IMG/VR virus record: IMGVR_UViG_3300044490_000050
Span: 1-47,671 of that record
Direction: 5' to 3' (one strand)
Source of the DNA: a virus
DNA length: 47,671 nucleotides
Below are positions 1-7,758 of this stretch, piece after piece. Below the pieces are notes generated by a model. It made no database searches, was not told where the DNA came from, and saw nothing but the letters and a program-made list of their open reading frames with translations. How positions within the stretch are numbered: the first letter of the stretch is position 1; each line of letters begins with the position of its first letter. Made by a program: the position numbers and the translations under genes.

Positions 1-135
1 AGCCAGTCGAGCCAGTCGAGCCAGTCGAGCCAGTCGAGCCAGTCGAGCCAGTCGAGCCAGTCGAGCCAGTCGAGCCAGTCGAGCCAGTCGAGCCAGTCGA
101 GCCAGTCGAGCCAGTCGAGCCAGTCGAGCCAGTCG
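1..135. repeat. 9-bp tandem repeat, 15 units
   Basis: Fifteen perfect copies of AGCCAGTCG run from the window edge to 135. The number is a minimum because the array is cut by the edge. On the minus strand it encodes Ser-Thr-Gly in the frame of the partial gene. Perfect identity between units points to recent slippage, and the array is a likely reason for the contig end. Confidence 0.97.
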
Positions 136-196
136 AAGAACCTCCACCAACAGATCCTGCACCCTGACCAGCACGAATTCCTGTATTTACCAACAT
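1..196 (-). CDS. STG-repeat protein, N-terminal part (runs off window)
   Basis: Partial gene of unknown function. The ATG at 196-194 follows an AGGAG seven bases upstream, the spacing usual in this genome. The N-terminus reads MLVNTGIRAGQGAGSVGGGS and then becomes an uninterrupted Ser-Thr-Gly repeat up to the window edge. The frame is open and the 3' end is missing. It starts 10 bp after the FmdB-like gene in the late operon, where podoviruses usually carry scaffold or capsid genes. A Gly/Ser/Thr linker after a short head suggests a virion or assembly protein with a flexible arm, which is inference from position only. No family is recognised. Confidence 0.6.
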   Translation of the reverse strand, partial: MLVNTGIRAGQGAGSVGGGSSTGSTGSTGSTGSTGSTGSTGSTGSTGSTGSTGSTGSTGSTGSTG

Positions 197-205
197 GACA
201 TACTC

Positions 206-721
206 CTATGCCGCTACAAGCGGACTTGTTGAGGACGATGTAGAAACAATAGAATTATCTTCGTTAACCTCAACAATAGTTGGATCACCGAAGATTTTCT
301 TCGAAGAAGGAAGATTATCATACTCTTTGAGTTTTCTATCTTGTTCAGAAAATCGTTTAGTTTGCTCTACCATAGCAGGAGTATCATCATCATAATGCTT
401 TACGGAAGAATCCGCATCGATATCAAAAGCATCAACAAGATCATGATCTTTCTTATATTGATCTAATGCACCATAAGTATTAAATGGCATTGGACGACCA
501 TCTGAATCAACACGTTTAGGAAGAAACGGACAAGATGAATCCCATTTATGAGTTGGACCACCTACAACATGAACATTAATATCAATTGGATTAAAACTAT
601 AAAAAGATTCACATCCACATTTAGGACAGACAGATTTATTATCGATCTCATCTACACGACGAATTTCTTCATGAATACACCTACAATTCGAATTACTACA
701 TATATAATCATAAGTAGGCAT
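206..721 (-). CDS. FmdB-like zinc-ribbon protein
   Basis: A 171-aa protein opening with MPTYDYIC. It has paired cysteines C8/C13 and C32PKC35, the pattern of the FmdB/CxxC putative regulatory zinc ribbons common in phage genomes. The remaining ~130 residues are polar, with an acidic middle and a Ser/Thr-rich C-terminus, and match nothing I recognise. Its ATG overlaps the portal stop (TAATG), so it is probably translationally coupled. FmdB-like proteins beside portal genes are frequent, but their role in phages is unknown. A scaffold-like or structural role is possible from the position before the missing capsid genes, but this is not shown by the sequence. Confidence 0.7.
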   Translation of the reverse strand: MPTYDYICSNSNCRCIHEEIRRVDEIDNKSVCPKCGCESFYSFNPIDINVHVVGGPTHKWDSSCPFLPKRVDSDGRPMPFNTYGALDQYKKDHDLVDAFDIDADSSVKHYDDDTPAMVEQTKRFSEQDRKLKEYDNLPSSKKIFGDPTIVEVNEDNSIVSTSSSTSPLVAA

Positions 722-2700
722 TATCCTATCCTCCCGAGAGAAGATGCTACGTTACGTGCATCAGTAACTGAACCCTGCGAACCTACTTGATGACCACCAA
801 AAGGTCTTGGCTGATTATCAGAAGGATATTGAGTATTCATATATTGAGAATTATTCATAGCGATACCTTCCATTCCAGGAACTTGCATCCCTTGCATCAT
901 CTGTTGAATTTGCAACATCGGATCAGGGCCTTCTTGAATCGCATCTTCATCCTGTTCAAAAGTCCTGAAGATATTCTTTATCAGTGTAGACCAATCAATG
1001 TTAATCTGTTGCCCAGCTTGTGCAGCCTGCTGAGTAACTTGTCCCAAAACTCTAAGGAATTGAAGAAGAACAAGAAGTTTCTGTTCCCCGGCAGAAGGAC
1101 CAATATCTTCAATAGATAGATTATAAACTGGAGTAAAAGAAAAATCCTGTTCAGCTGGAGACCACTTAATTGACTTAGAACCAAACGTGTAATTCCTTGA
1201 TTCTCCATGAAGAAGTTTCAATACATAAATAATCTTCTTCATAATACGAGCACCAGCATCAGAAATAATCTGACGCACAGTCTCATATACAGCATCCGTT
1301 GCTTGTACAAGTTCTTCAGTTTGACGTGCAGTGACCTTTTTAACTGCCGTGCCTTGATCAATATCTGAAGTCTTTGTAGCACGTTGAGCAAGATTACGCA
1401 ACATATTTAATAGAAGTTGTTTATTATAATCGAATACTGGAAAATCAAGAGGTTTTACACCATCTGCATTAGGAACTTTAATTGTTCCACTATATGAAGG
1501 ATTACAAATCTTTTGCCCAGATTCTTTAGACATCCCTTGAGCACGATCATCTACGAGAACCTTCTTATTGATAGATTCTTTAATATCGCGCTCAATAGAT
1601 TTCAACAAAAGAGAATAAAGTTCCGCAGGATACAAAACTCTGTCAAAAACTGTATTTGAATACAACTTTGAACCAGTCTTCTGTGATACAATAGGCTCAG
1701 CCGGAATCATACCTCCATAAGGATTCGGTCTATTACGAATAACGATATTATCACCCCAATTATTACATCCCATAACCCAAACTGCATACCAATTATTGTA
1801 GTTTGGATCAATCCGATCCCTTCTTACAAAAAGTTCGACTACAAGATAAAGGTCTTGTTGCGCAAAGAAAGGCCCTTGCTTTTCAGGGAAAATATCAGTA
1901 TATGCAGATGGACAAGTTTGGAGCCAAGTCGTTCCGTTCTTTTCGGCAATAGGAGTCTCACGAATTACATCAAGTTCTGCCCTCGTAAGCAAGCGAAGAC
2001 GTGCTACATAGTCGAGTTTCTTAAAATCAGACTGATCAAGAGGAGTAACGATATGAGTCGGATCAACTGCCTCAAGAATTGGAAAACCTACATCCATATC
2101 ATTCCATACTGGAATGGGTGCAGAAGATTGCTTTCCAACCAATTGTTTTTCAGCCGAAAAACTATCTAACGCTTTTGAATTTTCATCAAAAGGAGAGATA
2201 GAATCGATATTCAAACCTGCGAGTTCAGCCGGACTAACTTCCTCCCACTCCGAATTTAGCATATCAGGTTGCTGAATTGCGTTACTATGCATCCTTGGAT
2301 GATGATCCGGATCGACAAGAAACTCAGCAGCAGGATCGGAAATCCAAAACCACCCAATACCATAAGTGGAATCCATAATTCCTTTACGAGAGACTTCCTT
2401 GAAGTCTACCATCCTTAATGCAGCATTTGCGACAATCTCTTCTTGCGTTACCTCATCAATCCACTTTGCGTCATCTGCCTTTAGTTTGATGCGAGGATTT
2501 CCTGCGATAACACGCGTATAAAAGAACTCAATGTATTCAGCAACAAGATTCCCGTTAAGAGCTTTCCCTTCTTTAAGGGAATGATCGATGACTTGACGAC
2601 GAGACTTCCATACAGAATCATATTGAGAAATACGCGCATCGAGGTCTCCTCGAATACGCTCTTCCCAAAGTTGGAAGTTGAATGGAGATTGCTTAGGCAT
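721..2700 (-). CDS. portal protein
   Basis: A 659-aa protein placed two genes after the large terminase, as expected for the dodecameric head-tail connector through which DNA is packaged. The N-terminal half has a helical start (LWEERIRGDLDAR) and a Trp/Pro-rich wing. Around residues 420-500 lies the long helical stretch seen in podovirus-type portals (KVTARQTEELVQATDAVYET followed by further amphipathic helix). The C-terminal ~70 residues are Gln/Met-rich and may form a barrel or disordered tail. The ATG at 2700 follows an AGGACAAATT context. Assignment rests on size, helical pattern and neighbours; it is P22/T7-like in general type rather than close to either. Confidence 0.75.
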   Translation of the reverse strand: MPKQSPFNFQLWEERIRGDLDARISQYDSVWKSRRQVIDHSLKEGKALNGNLVAEYIEFFYTRVIAGNPRIKLKADDAKWIDEVTQEEIVANAALRMVDFKEVSRKGIMDSTYGIGWFWISDPAAEFLVDPDHHPRMHSNAIQQPDMLNSEWEEVSPAELAGLNIDSISPFDENSKALDSFSAEKQLVGKQSSAPIPVWNDMDVGFPILEAVDPTHIVTPLDQSDFKKLDYVARLRLLTRAELDVIRETPIAEKNGTTWLQTCPSAYTDIFPEKQGPFFAQQDLYLVVELFVRRDRIDPNYNNWYAVWVMGCNNWGDNIVIRNRPNPYGGMIPAEPIVSQKTGSKLYSNTVFDRVLYPAELYSLLLKSIERDIKESINKKVLVDDRAQGMSKESGQKICNPSYSGTIKVPNADGVKPLDFPVFDYNKQLLLNMLRNLAQRATKTSDIDQGTAVKKVTARQTEELVQATDAVYETVRQIISDAGARIMKKIIYVLKLLHGESRNYTFGSKSIKWSPAEQDFSFTPVYNLSIEDIGPSAGEQKLLVLLQFLRVLGQVTQQAAQAGQQINIDWSTLIKNIFRTFEQDEDAIQEGPDPMLQIQQMMQGMQVPGMEGIAMNNSQYMNTQYPSDNQPRPFGGHQVGSQGSVTDARNVASSLGRIG

Positions 2701-2725
2701 AATTTGTCCTGATTATTAAATCTAA

Positions 2726-3136
2726 TTACTTTCCGCCACAAGCAATAGCAGCACAAGCCTGCCATCTGGCCTTGATGAGTTCTTGTTCAGCAAGAACAAA
2801 AAGTCCCTCCGTATCGTGCCATCTACGATCAGATTCTTTCCTATATAGTTCCTGTGCCCATTCATTCCATGCCATACGTGCAAGACGTACACAACGAATC
2901 GCCGCTGTCTTGTCAGCACAGTCTGGCGCATTAGCATCAATTACTTCTGCCATACAACGAGTAGAATTATTGATCACTTCATGAAGTTTATCAATATCAA
3001 CATTTTCAAAAGTTGCTTGTGTAATATCCATTATACACTTAATCTCAGTATTACGAATAGTATCATACTTTCGTATCTGTTCATCTGTAGGGAGATGATA
3101 AGTAAACCAGTTATCAAGTTGTTCAGTTGTAAGCAT
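2726..3136 (-). CDS. conserved-position hypothetical protein (136 aa)
   Basis: Unrecognised soluble protein between large terminase and portal. It is predicted mainly helical, with several Cys (Cys-Met-Asp near residue 34, and Cys residues near 61 and 71) and a Trp-rich middle. The start at 3136 has a strong site (AGGAGTTAACTATG), the same extended ribosome-binding pattern used by the early genes. By position it could be a packaging accessory protein. No domain or catalytic motif is visible. Confidence 0.7.
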   Translation of the reverse strand: MLTTEQLDNWFTYHLPTDEQIRKYDTIRNTEIKCIMDITQATFENVDIDKLHEVINNSTRCMAEVIDANAPDCADKTAAIRCVRLARMAWNEWAQELYRKESDRRWHDTEGLFVLAEQELIKARWQACAAIACGGK

Positions 3137-3174
3137 AGTTAACTCCTAAGTAAAAGGTGATCGTAAGCAAACTT

Positions 3175-5742
3175 CTACGCCGCCCACTCAGTTCTATACC
3201 ATGAAAATTCATGATCTTGATTCACAAGATTAGGTTCGCCCTCAAACATTTCCCTCGGATCGAGATCGCGATTCATAAGCATCGCGCCAAGAGTATCATT
3301 TGCAAAGTTATCTTCATACTTTTCTACAGGAACCTCTGTTGCTTGAATCATCCTATCAGTGATTTCTCTACGAGAGATTTCTGAATGACAATAAGCCATA
3401 AAAACATCGTCGTGTTCACCTACAGGTTCTACAATCTTAGCATCTTTACGAACAAGAGCCGCAGCTTCTGCATGTAGCCAAATTGAAGAAACACGAGAAG
3501 GATCTTCAATAATTCCTTGTCGTCCAATGTTCAATACCGATACTCGTTCTCCAGGCTTAATTCGAACCCATGGATGATCTTCCATCTGTCCATTAGATGT
3601 ATATGACCAATGGAAGTTAGGATAACCAATTTTTGAAAGTAGCGCCCAAACAGTTTTACCGTCATTATTATATTCACAATTCATTCTTGCATAATTATAG
3701 AATTTTCCAATCAGCGCCAACACGAGCCAGAAGTTTTCTGGTTTAATTCTAAACTTGTAGACAGCACAGACCTTTCCATACTCATTTGTGATTACTACTG
3801 ACGATAAGTCAGATTCTGATCTATTACCGATAGTTTTTTGCGCTCCTTCTGAAACATCTCCTCCCTCGAAATAACTCATATCCGCTACTGGAAATTCATA
3901 GATATGAAGTTCTCCGAACTTAGATTGCGTCAAAGAAGGTTGAAGATCAGCAGCATTGATAAGACCAAAATGCTCATCCTTAGACGGAGCACCGCTATGA
4001 ACAATAGTCCCAGAAAACAAGGGCTGTTTAACGTACTTGAGTGATTCTTTTATAACAGCATTTGGAACATAACGAGCACCAATAGATGCCCAAGCATGTT
4101 CTGGAGTAGTAGGAAACTCCTGATCGAATAGAGTCTTGTCCTTAAATGTCAACTTAATTTGCATACGACGCCAATATATCTGAGCGTCTGTAAGGTGATA
4201 TTTAGCAGCATATTCAGATTCAGTTTCTACAATAGAACCTGAAGAATCAAGTTCTGAGAGAGATTCATCTTTATCGAGATATTTGAATTTCCTTTTATTA
4301 GGATTATTCAAATTATCATAATTATATTCATAACACGAATCCGGAGGTTCTTCTGCATATTCCAAAGATAACGTCCAAGGATAAAAATGTGCCTTCATCT
4401 GGTATTTGTTAAAACCAGACTGAGGTTTATGCAGTTCATCCCAGTCTGCTTTAAAATCATCAAGTCCATGTGCAGTAGATTCGTCAATAAGAACTGTATG
4501 CTTCCTAAAAGGAAGGCCAGGAAGCAAAGATGCTTTAATCTGCGCAGAACGATCTCCAGGCCATTTTGGCCTCTCGGACCAATGCATCATGTTATAATAC
4601 ATACCGGTACCAGGATTTCTTGACTCAGCGGATTCAAAAGTAATGAAAGATCCATTACTAAAGAAAAGTGTTCGTCCTTCACGTTTTATAATGGTCGGAA
4701 CACAAGCACCAAATTCATCATGAAGGGCAGCAAACCAGTCAATAAAGTCCTTTCTTTTGACGTGCATATGCTCATCTTTATCGATGATAAACAATATAGA
4801 AAACTTAGGAATCTGACAAATCAGCCACGCTTCAATAGACAGCAAAAGGGTGGTAAAACACAACTGACGTGACTTAAGCACCTGCCATCTTACAGGCACT
4901 TCGTCCATAAAGAAATCTTTAGTAAAATGCGATGAAGCGATAGCCTGGACACGCGTCAGGACCATCGGCCCGAAGCCTTTGTCAATACAATGCGGACCAA
5001 CACCAATACGATACTTGATTGGAAGATGCTTACAGAACTCTGCGTGAGAGTCCATAAGCTCATTCCAAAGAGTCCCAGAGTCTTCTGTAGAATCCCCTGA
5101 TGCAGTTCCTGATGCAGCTCCTGATGCGACCTCTGCCGTAACCTTTGCAGTAGGAGACTCTGGGACAGGTTGATTTAATACTGAATCCTTATCGCATTTT
5201 GAATTATGCGAGGATTCAGGGGTAGTAATGTCCGTAAAAATGCCCCTCCTGCTGCTGACGTCCTCTTCGCGCCATGGAGTACCCTGCCGATGCTGTTCTT
5301 CGTCGTTCCTTTCGCCAGCAGCAAGAGGGGCAGAATGATTAGTTGTTTTATGATTTGAAGTTGATTTATGATCTGAAGTTGATTTATAATCTAAAGTTGA
5401 TTTCTTTTCAGAACTTGTATTAATATCACCGTTATTCAGTATATTCCTAAAATCGTTAATCTCTCTTGACTGTGTAAACTCTCTCCAAGACATTTTATAT
5501 TTATTAAAGAACCCTACAAACGCTTCACCTTCGAGTCTATCTATATCAAGACCTTCGATCTTAAGTTCAGCAGTGAGTTCCTTAAATCTTTCAATGAAGT
5601 CGCGTAGAGCAGCGAGTTCTTCAGCATCAAAGGAGGAATGTAATGGGTGCCGAGGCTTTTCGACTGCAAGAAGATAAAGCATCCGCACACGTTGTTCAAC
5701 GTATGCCTTAGACATCGATCTAAGAGTGGATGTGTTGCTCAT
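3175..5742 (-). CDS. terminase large subunit (packaging ATPase-nuclease)
   Basis: An 855-aa packaging motor. A deviant Walker A reads K290-SRQLCFTT, with the lysine at the start as in lambda-type terminases. Walker B is the hydrophobic run MYYNMMHWSE, and a coupling motif follows (LIDESTA). The nuclease half includes FEGGDVSEG and the late acidic motif EHDDVFMAY. It is much longer than usual (about 450-650 aa) because of an N-terminal domain and a low-complexity insert at residues ~105-222: repeats of the type KSTSDHK, a charged block, then ASGAASGTASGD. Within that insert a 90-bp inverted-repeat element encodes residues 138-167. The ATG overlaps the small-terminase stop (ATGA). Confidence 0.88.
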   Translation of the reverse strand: MSNTSTLRSMSKAYVEQRVRMLYLLAVEKPRHPLHSSFDAEELAALRDFIERFKELTAELKIEGLDIDRLEGEAFVGFFNKYKMSWREFTQSREINDFRNILNNGDINTSSEKKSTLDYKSTSDHKSTSNHKTTNHSAPLAAGERNDEEQHRQGTPWREEDVSSRRGIFTDITTPESSHNSKCDKDSVLNQPVPESPTAKVTAEVASGAASGTASGDSTEDSGTLWNELMDSHAEFCKHLPIKYRIGVGPHCIDKGFGPMVLTRVQAIASSHFTKDFFMDEVPVRWQVLKSRQLCFTTLLLSIEAWLICQIPKFSILFIIDKDEHMHVKRKDFIDWFAALHDEFGACVPTIIKREGRTLFFSNGSFITFESAESRNPGTGMYYNMMHWSERPKWPGDRSAQIKASLLPGLPFRKHTVLIDESTAHGLDDFKADWDELHKPQSGFNKYQMKAHFYPWTLSLEYAEEPPDSCYEYNYDNLNNPNKRKFKYLDKDESLSELDSSGSIVETESEYAAKYHLTDAQIYWRRMQIKLTFKDKTLFDQEFPTTPEHAWASIGARYVPNAVIKESLKYVKQPLFSGTIVHSGAPSKDEHFGLINAADLQPSLTQSKFGELHIYEFPVADMSYFEGGDVSEGAQKTIGNRSESDLSSVVITNEYGKVCAVYKFRIKPENFWLVLALIGKFYNYARMNCEYNNDGKTVWALLSKIGYPNFHWSYTSNGQMEDHPWVRIKPGERVSVLNIGRQGIIEDPSRVSSIWLHAEAAALVRKDAKIVEPVGEHDDVFMAYCHSEISRREITDRMIQATEVPVEKYEDNFANDTLGAMLMNRDLDPREMFEGEPNLVNQDHEFSWYRTEWAA
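5242..5331. repeat. 90-bp in-frame inverted-repeat element inside the terminase gene
   Basis: GCCCCTCCTGCTGCTG at 5242-5257 pairs with CAGCAGCAAGAGGGGC at 5316-5331 (15 of 16 bases complementary). The enclosed sequence is GC-rich against an AT-rich gene, and the length is an exact 30 codons. It lies in the Ser/Thr-rich linker of the large terminase. It looks like an inserted palindromic element tolerated in a disordered loop, comparable in type to Rickettsia palindromic elements. No second copy was found in the window. Confidence 0.6.
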
Positions 5743-6107
5743 TCCTTATCCAGGATCTGCGCACGATCCAGAATCTGCGCACGATCCAGAATCTGCGCCT
5801 GCTTATTAGACACTACGCTCGCATCTGCATCCATAGCGAGTTTTTTTGGTCTCGACATATGATTGGTCGTCTTACCAAAGATAGATTGAACTTGCTCGTT
5901 GATTCCAAGTTTACCTTCAAGTAGAACATCTGCCATCATAAGTGATTGTGCGGCAAGTTTAGGAGAAGTCTCTTCTTGCTTAATAGTTGATACTACTTGA
6001 CCATCTTTGTCGAAAATAGTTTTAACGATTTGACGTTTACCTGAAACAGCTACTTCAAATAGCTGTTGGATTGATCTGTCAGTTAGATCTATATATCTTT
6101 GAGACAT
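5739..6107 (-). CDS. probable terminase small subunit
   Basis: A 122-aa protein immediately upstream of, and overlapping by 4 bp (ATGA), the large terminase. The size and place fit the DNA-recognising small subunit. The N-terminal ~75 residues are helical (LTDRSIQQLFEVAVSGKRQI, then AAQSLMMADVLLEGKLG). The middle is basic (SRPKK), and the C-terminus is a hexapeptide repeat AQILDR-AQILDR-AQILDK encoded by an 18-bp repeat. There is no sequence motif that proves the function; the call is by synteny. The C-terminal repeat may be the segment contacting the large subunit, but it could simply be slippage. Confidence 0.6.
   Translation of the reverse strand: MSQRYIDLTDRSIQQLFEVAVSGKRQIVKTIFDKDGQVVSTIKQEETSPKLAAQSLMMADVLLEGKLGINEQVQSIFGKTTNHMSRPKKLAMDADASVVSNKQAQILDRAQILDRAQILDKE
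5748..5801. repeat. 18-bp tandem repeat, three units
   Basis: Three consecutive units of the form ATCCAG(A/G)ATCTGCGCACG start at 5748, 5766 and 5784. They encode the repeated AQILDR at the C-terminus of the small terminase. Units differ by one or two bases, and the unit length preserves the frame. Confidence 0.9.
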
Positions 6108-6232
6108 CTTCTTATATCCCAGAAGAATATAATTAGTGGATATACAACTAAAAAGAGGAGAAGGAAACCTATGTACGGAGACTCTATTACCAGTATAGGC
6201 TGAGGCAGACTTAGTTGAATGAAGGTATTCAT
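6089..6232 (-). CDS. 47-aa single-span membrane protein (possible lysis gene)
   Basis: The frame from ATG at 6232 to TAG at 6091-6089 encodes MNTFIQLSLPQPILVIESPY followed by a strongly hydrophobic segment (residues ~20-38, ending IIFFWD) and a basic tail RRCLKDI. Positive charge after the span suggests an N-out/C-in topology. It overlaps the start of the small terminase by 19 bp and fills an otherwise empty gap. No good Shine-Dalgarno is visible, so coupling to the 84-aa gene or a weak start is assumed. In T7 the holin sits just before the small terminase, so a lysis role is an attractive guess. The gene itself is not certain. Confidence 0.45.
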   Translation of the reverse strand: MNTFIQLSLPQPILVIESPYIGFLLLFLVVYPLIIFFWDIRRCLKDI

Positions 6233-6256
6233 GATGAATTATTTATTATAATGAAT

Positions 6257-6511
6257 TTATAATGAATTATTTATCATACGAACAGGAACCCCGTTTTCCT
6301 TTGAAATAGTGGCGGCGTCGTCAAGTGTCTTAGCGAGAGTTCTGAATTCCTGTGGAAGATTAACGTTTGTTTCATGATATACGTGCACGCCGTTTTCAGC
6401 GATGACTTTTAATGCTGAAGACAGCAAATAGAAGATAAATATCATGCAACCTAATATAGACCCGAGAATCAGAAACATAAAGACTGGAGTATACGTTTCA
6501 AAGAACGACAT
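6257..6511 (-). CDS. 84-aa membrane protein, holin candidate
   Basis: First gene of the leftward operon. The start at 6511 is preceded by CTGGAG at good spacing. Residues ~9-34 form one long hydrophobic helix (FMFLILGSILGCMIFIFYLL). The C-terminal 50 residues are polar and predicted cytoplasmic or periplasmic. Size, one transmembrane span and position before the terminase genes resemble class III-type or T7 gp17.5-like holins. No holin family signature is recognised, so the function is inference. The gene follows a ~390-nt structured leader. Confidence 0.65.
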   Translation of the reverse strand: MSFFETYTPVFMFLILGSILGCMIFIFYLLSSALKVIAENGVHVYHETNVNLPQEFRTLAKTLDDAATISKENGVPVRMINNSL

Positions 6512-6760
6512 GCAACACTCCAGTGTTATTAAGTGTGGCTCAATATACTGTTCAGCACAACACTACTGTACGATATTGGCGGATCGTACAGTAGTGTGTA
6601 CCGACATGCACTACAGTATTAGTGCAATTGGATTACCCGGTTACGTCAGGTCTGCGGCACGATATTGATGCTTGCCAGCATCGTTGGTGCATGTATGCAC
6701 TCTTACGTGCGTTAGTCAGTGGCCACTGACAAAGACTCTATACTGAGAGTTGGAGAGAAT
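6512..6760 (-). promoter_or_regulatory. palindrome-dense leader of the leftward operon
   Basis: Between the leftward promoter and the 84-aa gene there is no open frame but a succession of stems. A 15-bp hairpin lies at 6560-6574/6583-6597 (core CACTACTGTACGAT, 8-nt loop). Smaller ones are TGCACTA/TAGTGCA near 6605, GATGCT/AGCATC near 6667 and GTGCAT/ATGCAC near 6687. A perfect 16-bp palindrome GTCAGTGGCCACTGAC is at 6715-6730, and ACTCT/AGAGT near 6735. As RNA this would be a highly folded leader. As DNA it is a row of possible protein-binding sites. Which of these it is cannot be told from sequence alone. Confidence 0.6.
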
Positions 6761-6793
6761 GATGATAACGAAGAATTTTGGGTTATTCTACTT

Positions 6794-6850
6794 CAAATTC
6801 AACTGAGACAGTCAAATTCAACTGAGACAGTCAAATTCAACTGAGACAGT
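6794..6850. repeat. 19-bp direct repeat, three perfect units (iteron-like)
   Basis: CAAATTCAACTGAGACAGT occurs three times head to tail at 6794, 6813 and 6832, followed by a diverged start of a fourth unit (CGAATCTGC). It is non-coding on both strands and lies between the palindromic leader and an AT-rich patch. Unit length and copy number resemble replication iterons or operator repeats. Confidence 0.95.
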
Positions 6851-6902
6851 CGAATCTGCTTCGTCTATTCTCCGCGGAGTTCAGTCCTCCTCTCCACTGT
6901 AC

Positions 6903-6931
6903 AGTATGCTCTGTCCGTGGCTACCTGTCAA
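6903..6931 (-). promoter_or_regulatory. leftward sigma70-type promoter for the late operon
   Basis: Reading the minus strand, TTGACA (6931-6926), a 17-bp spacer and CATACT (6908-6903). The -35 is perfect and the -10 has four of six consensus bases. A palindrome ACTGTACAGT (6896-6905) overlaps the -10 and the start site, and would be well placed as an operator. Transcription would enter the palindrome-rich leader and then the 84-aa gene. Confidence 0.6.
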
Positions 6932-7299
6932 GAAGATTTTTGAATATCGTTAAATGGTGCCTTGAAACGGCGTTTTGGCGCGGTGCGAAGTGGCAAGCGG
7001 TGCGAACGGCGCGGGCAAGGGAATTTGAGATTGAATATGATTATGCGACGTGAATAATAATAAATATAATGAATATAAAATTAGCAAATACTGAGTCAGG
7101 AAGGAACCGCGACTTCCTCCCCAAGGGGTGCGGGGGGCCGAGTGCAGCTCGGAGTCAATCCGACGTAGCGGCTGCAAGGCGAAACCGCGACGTCTGACCG
7201 ACACGGTACGACGTCGACGCGTGCCTGCACTTCATGAACCGACGCGACGTCGTATTGCCTTGACGTCGGGTAGCTGGGGTTGACGGGCAATGCTGCGTT
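6932..7299. other. non-coding control region with AT-rich patch, candidate origin
   Basis: No convincing gene. The stretch 7032-7095 is strongly AT-rich (TAATAATAAATATAATGAAT) inside GC-rich flanks. After it come a GC-rich segment with CCGAG/CTCGG stems and several GACGTC sites. With the 19-bp repeats on one side and the 14-bp array on the other, at the point where the two transcription arms diverge, this is the best candidate in the window for a replication origin. I see no clear DnaA box. Confidence 0.4.
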
Positions 7300-7451
7300 G
7301 CTGCGAGGACGTAGCTGCGAGGACGTAGCTGCGAGGACGTAGCTGCGAGGACGTAGCTGCGAGGACGTAGCTGCGAGGACGTAGCTGCGAGGACGTAGCT
7401 GCGAGGACGTAGCTGCGAGGACGTAGCTGCGAGGACGTAGCTGCGAGGACG
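7300..7451. repeat. 14-bp tandem repeat, ten units plus a partial
   Basis: GCTGCGAGGACGTA is repeated perfectly from 7300, with the eleventh copy broken after GCTGCGAGGACG at 7451. Because 14 is not a multiple of three, the array is open in several frames and produces artificial Ser/Arg/Leu-rich reading frames on the minus strand; I do not call these genes. It lies 20 bp upstream of a consensus promoter, so it may bind a protein, or serve as an iteron array. Confidence 0.97.
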
Positions 7452-7470
7452 CGTTCACGCCTGAAAAATG

Positions 7471-7498
7471 TTGACTTCTTTTCTTCCGCGTGTATACT
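7471..7498 (+). promoter_or_regulatory. rightward sigma70 promoter
   Basis: TTGACT (7471-7476), a 16-bp spacer and TATACT (7493-7498), each five of six consensus bases. It lies directly downstream of the 14-bp repeat array and 33 bp before the ATG of the 70-aa gene. It is one of the two best sigma70-like matches in the window. Confidence 0.75.
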
Positions 7499-7530
7499 GG
7501 TACCAGGCAATCACGCCGAAAGGAGAAAAC

Positions 7531-7743
7531 ATGGAAAACACCAAAAACACGCAAGACGCCAGGGACCGCCTCTTCGGATTCATCGACGCGCTGACTTCCA
7601 GCCTCGACGCGTACGACGATTCAGAGCCGCTTTCGGAATGCCCTTCAGAGAAGAGCGAAAAATACCAAGCCGGATGGCAAGATGGCTCCAAAGCCGCAAA
7701 GTGCATGATTCAGAAAATGCAGGAAACTGACAACCACGGATAA
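7531..7743 (+). CDS. 70-aa acidic hypothetical protein (first rightward gene)
   Basis: Small soluble protein of unknown function. The ATG at 7531 is chosen because AAAGGAGAAAAC precedes it and the promoter TTGACT/TATACT lies just upstream; an in-frame ATG at 7468 lies inside the promoter. The sequence is polar and acidic (SLDAYDDSEPLSECPSEKSE) with a helical C-terminus (KYQAGWQDGSKAAKCMIQKM). It is a single-gene unit, closed by the hairpin at 7759-7791. Codon use is GC-rich, unlike most of the genome. A strong promoter and isolation suggest an immediate-early product acting on the host, which is inference. Confidence 0.75.
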   Translation: MENTKNTQDARDRLFGFIDALTSSLDAYDDSEPLSECPSEKSEKYQAGWQDGSKAAKCMIQKMQETDNHG

Positions 7744-7758
7744 CCAGCTACTCTACAA

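Noticed and set aside
7300-7451. CRISPR-like array
   Set aside because: Units are contiguous 14-mers without spacers and no cas operon is present. The single Cas4-like nuclease belongs to the replication genes.
7096-7554. Open minus-strand frames (152 and 92 aa) with repeated SSQLRPRSYVLAAT
   Set aside because: They are generated by the 14-bp tandem array, which stays open in several frames. There is no ribosome site and the composition is abnormal.
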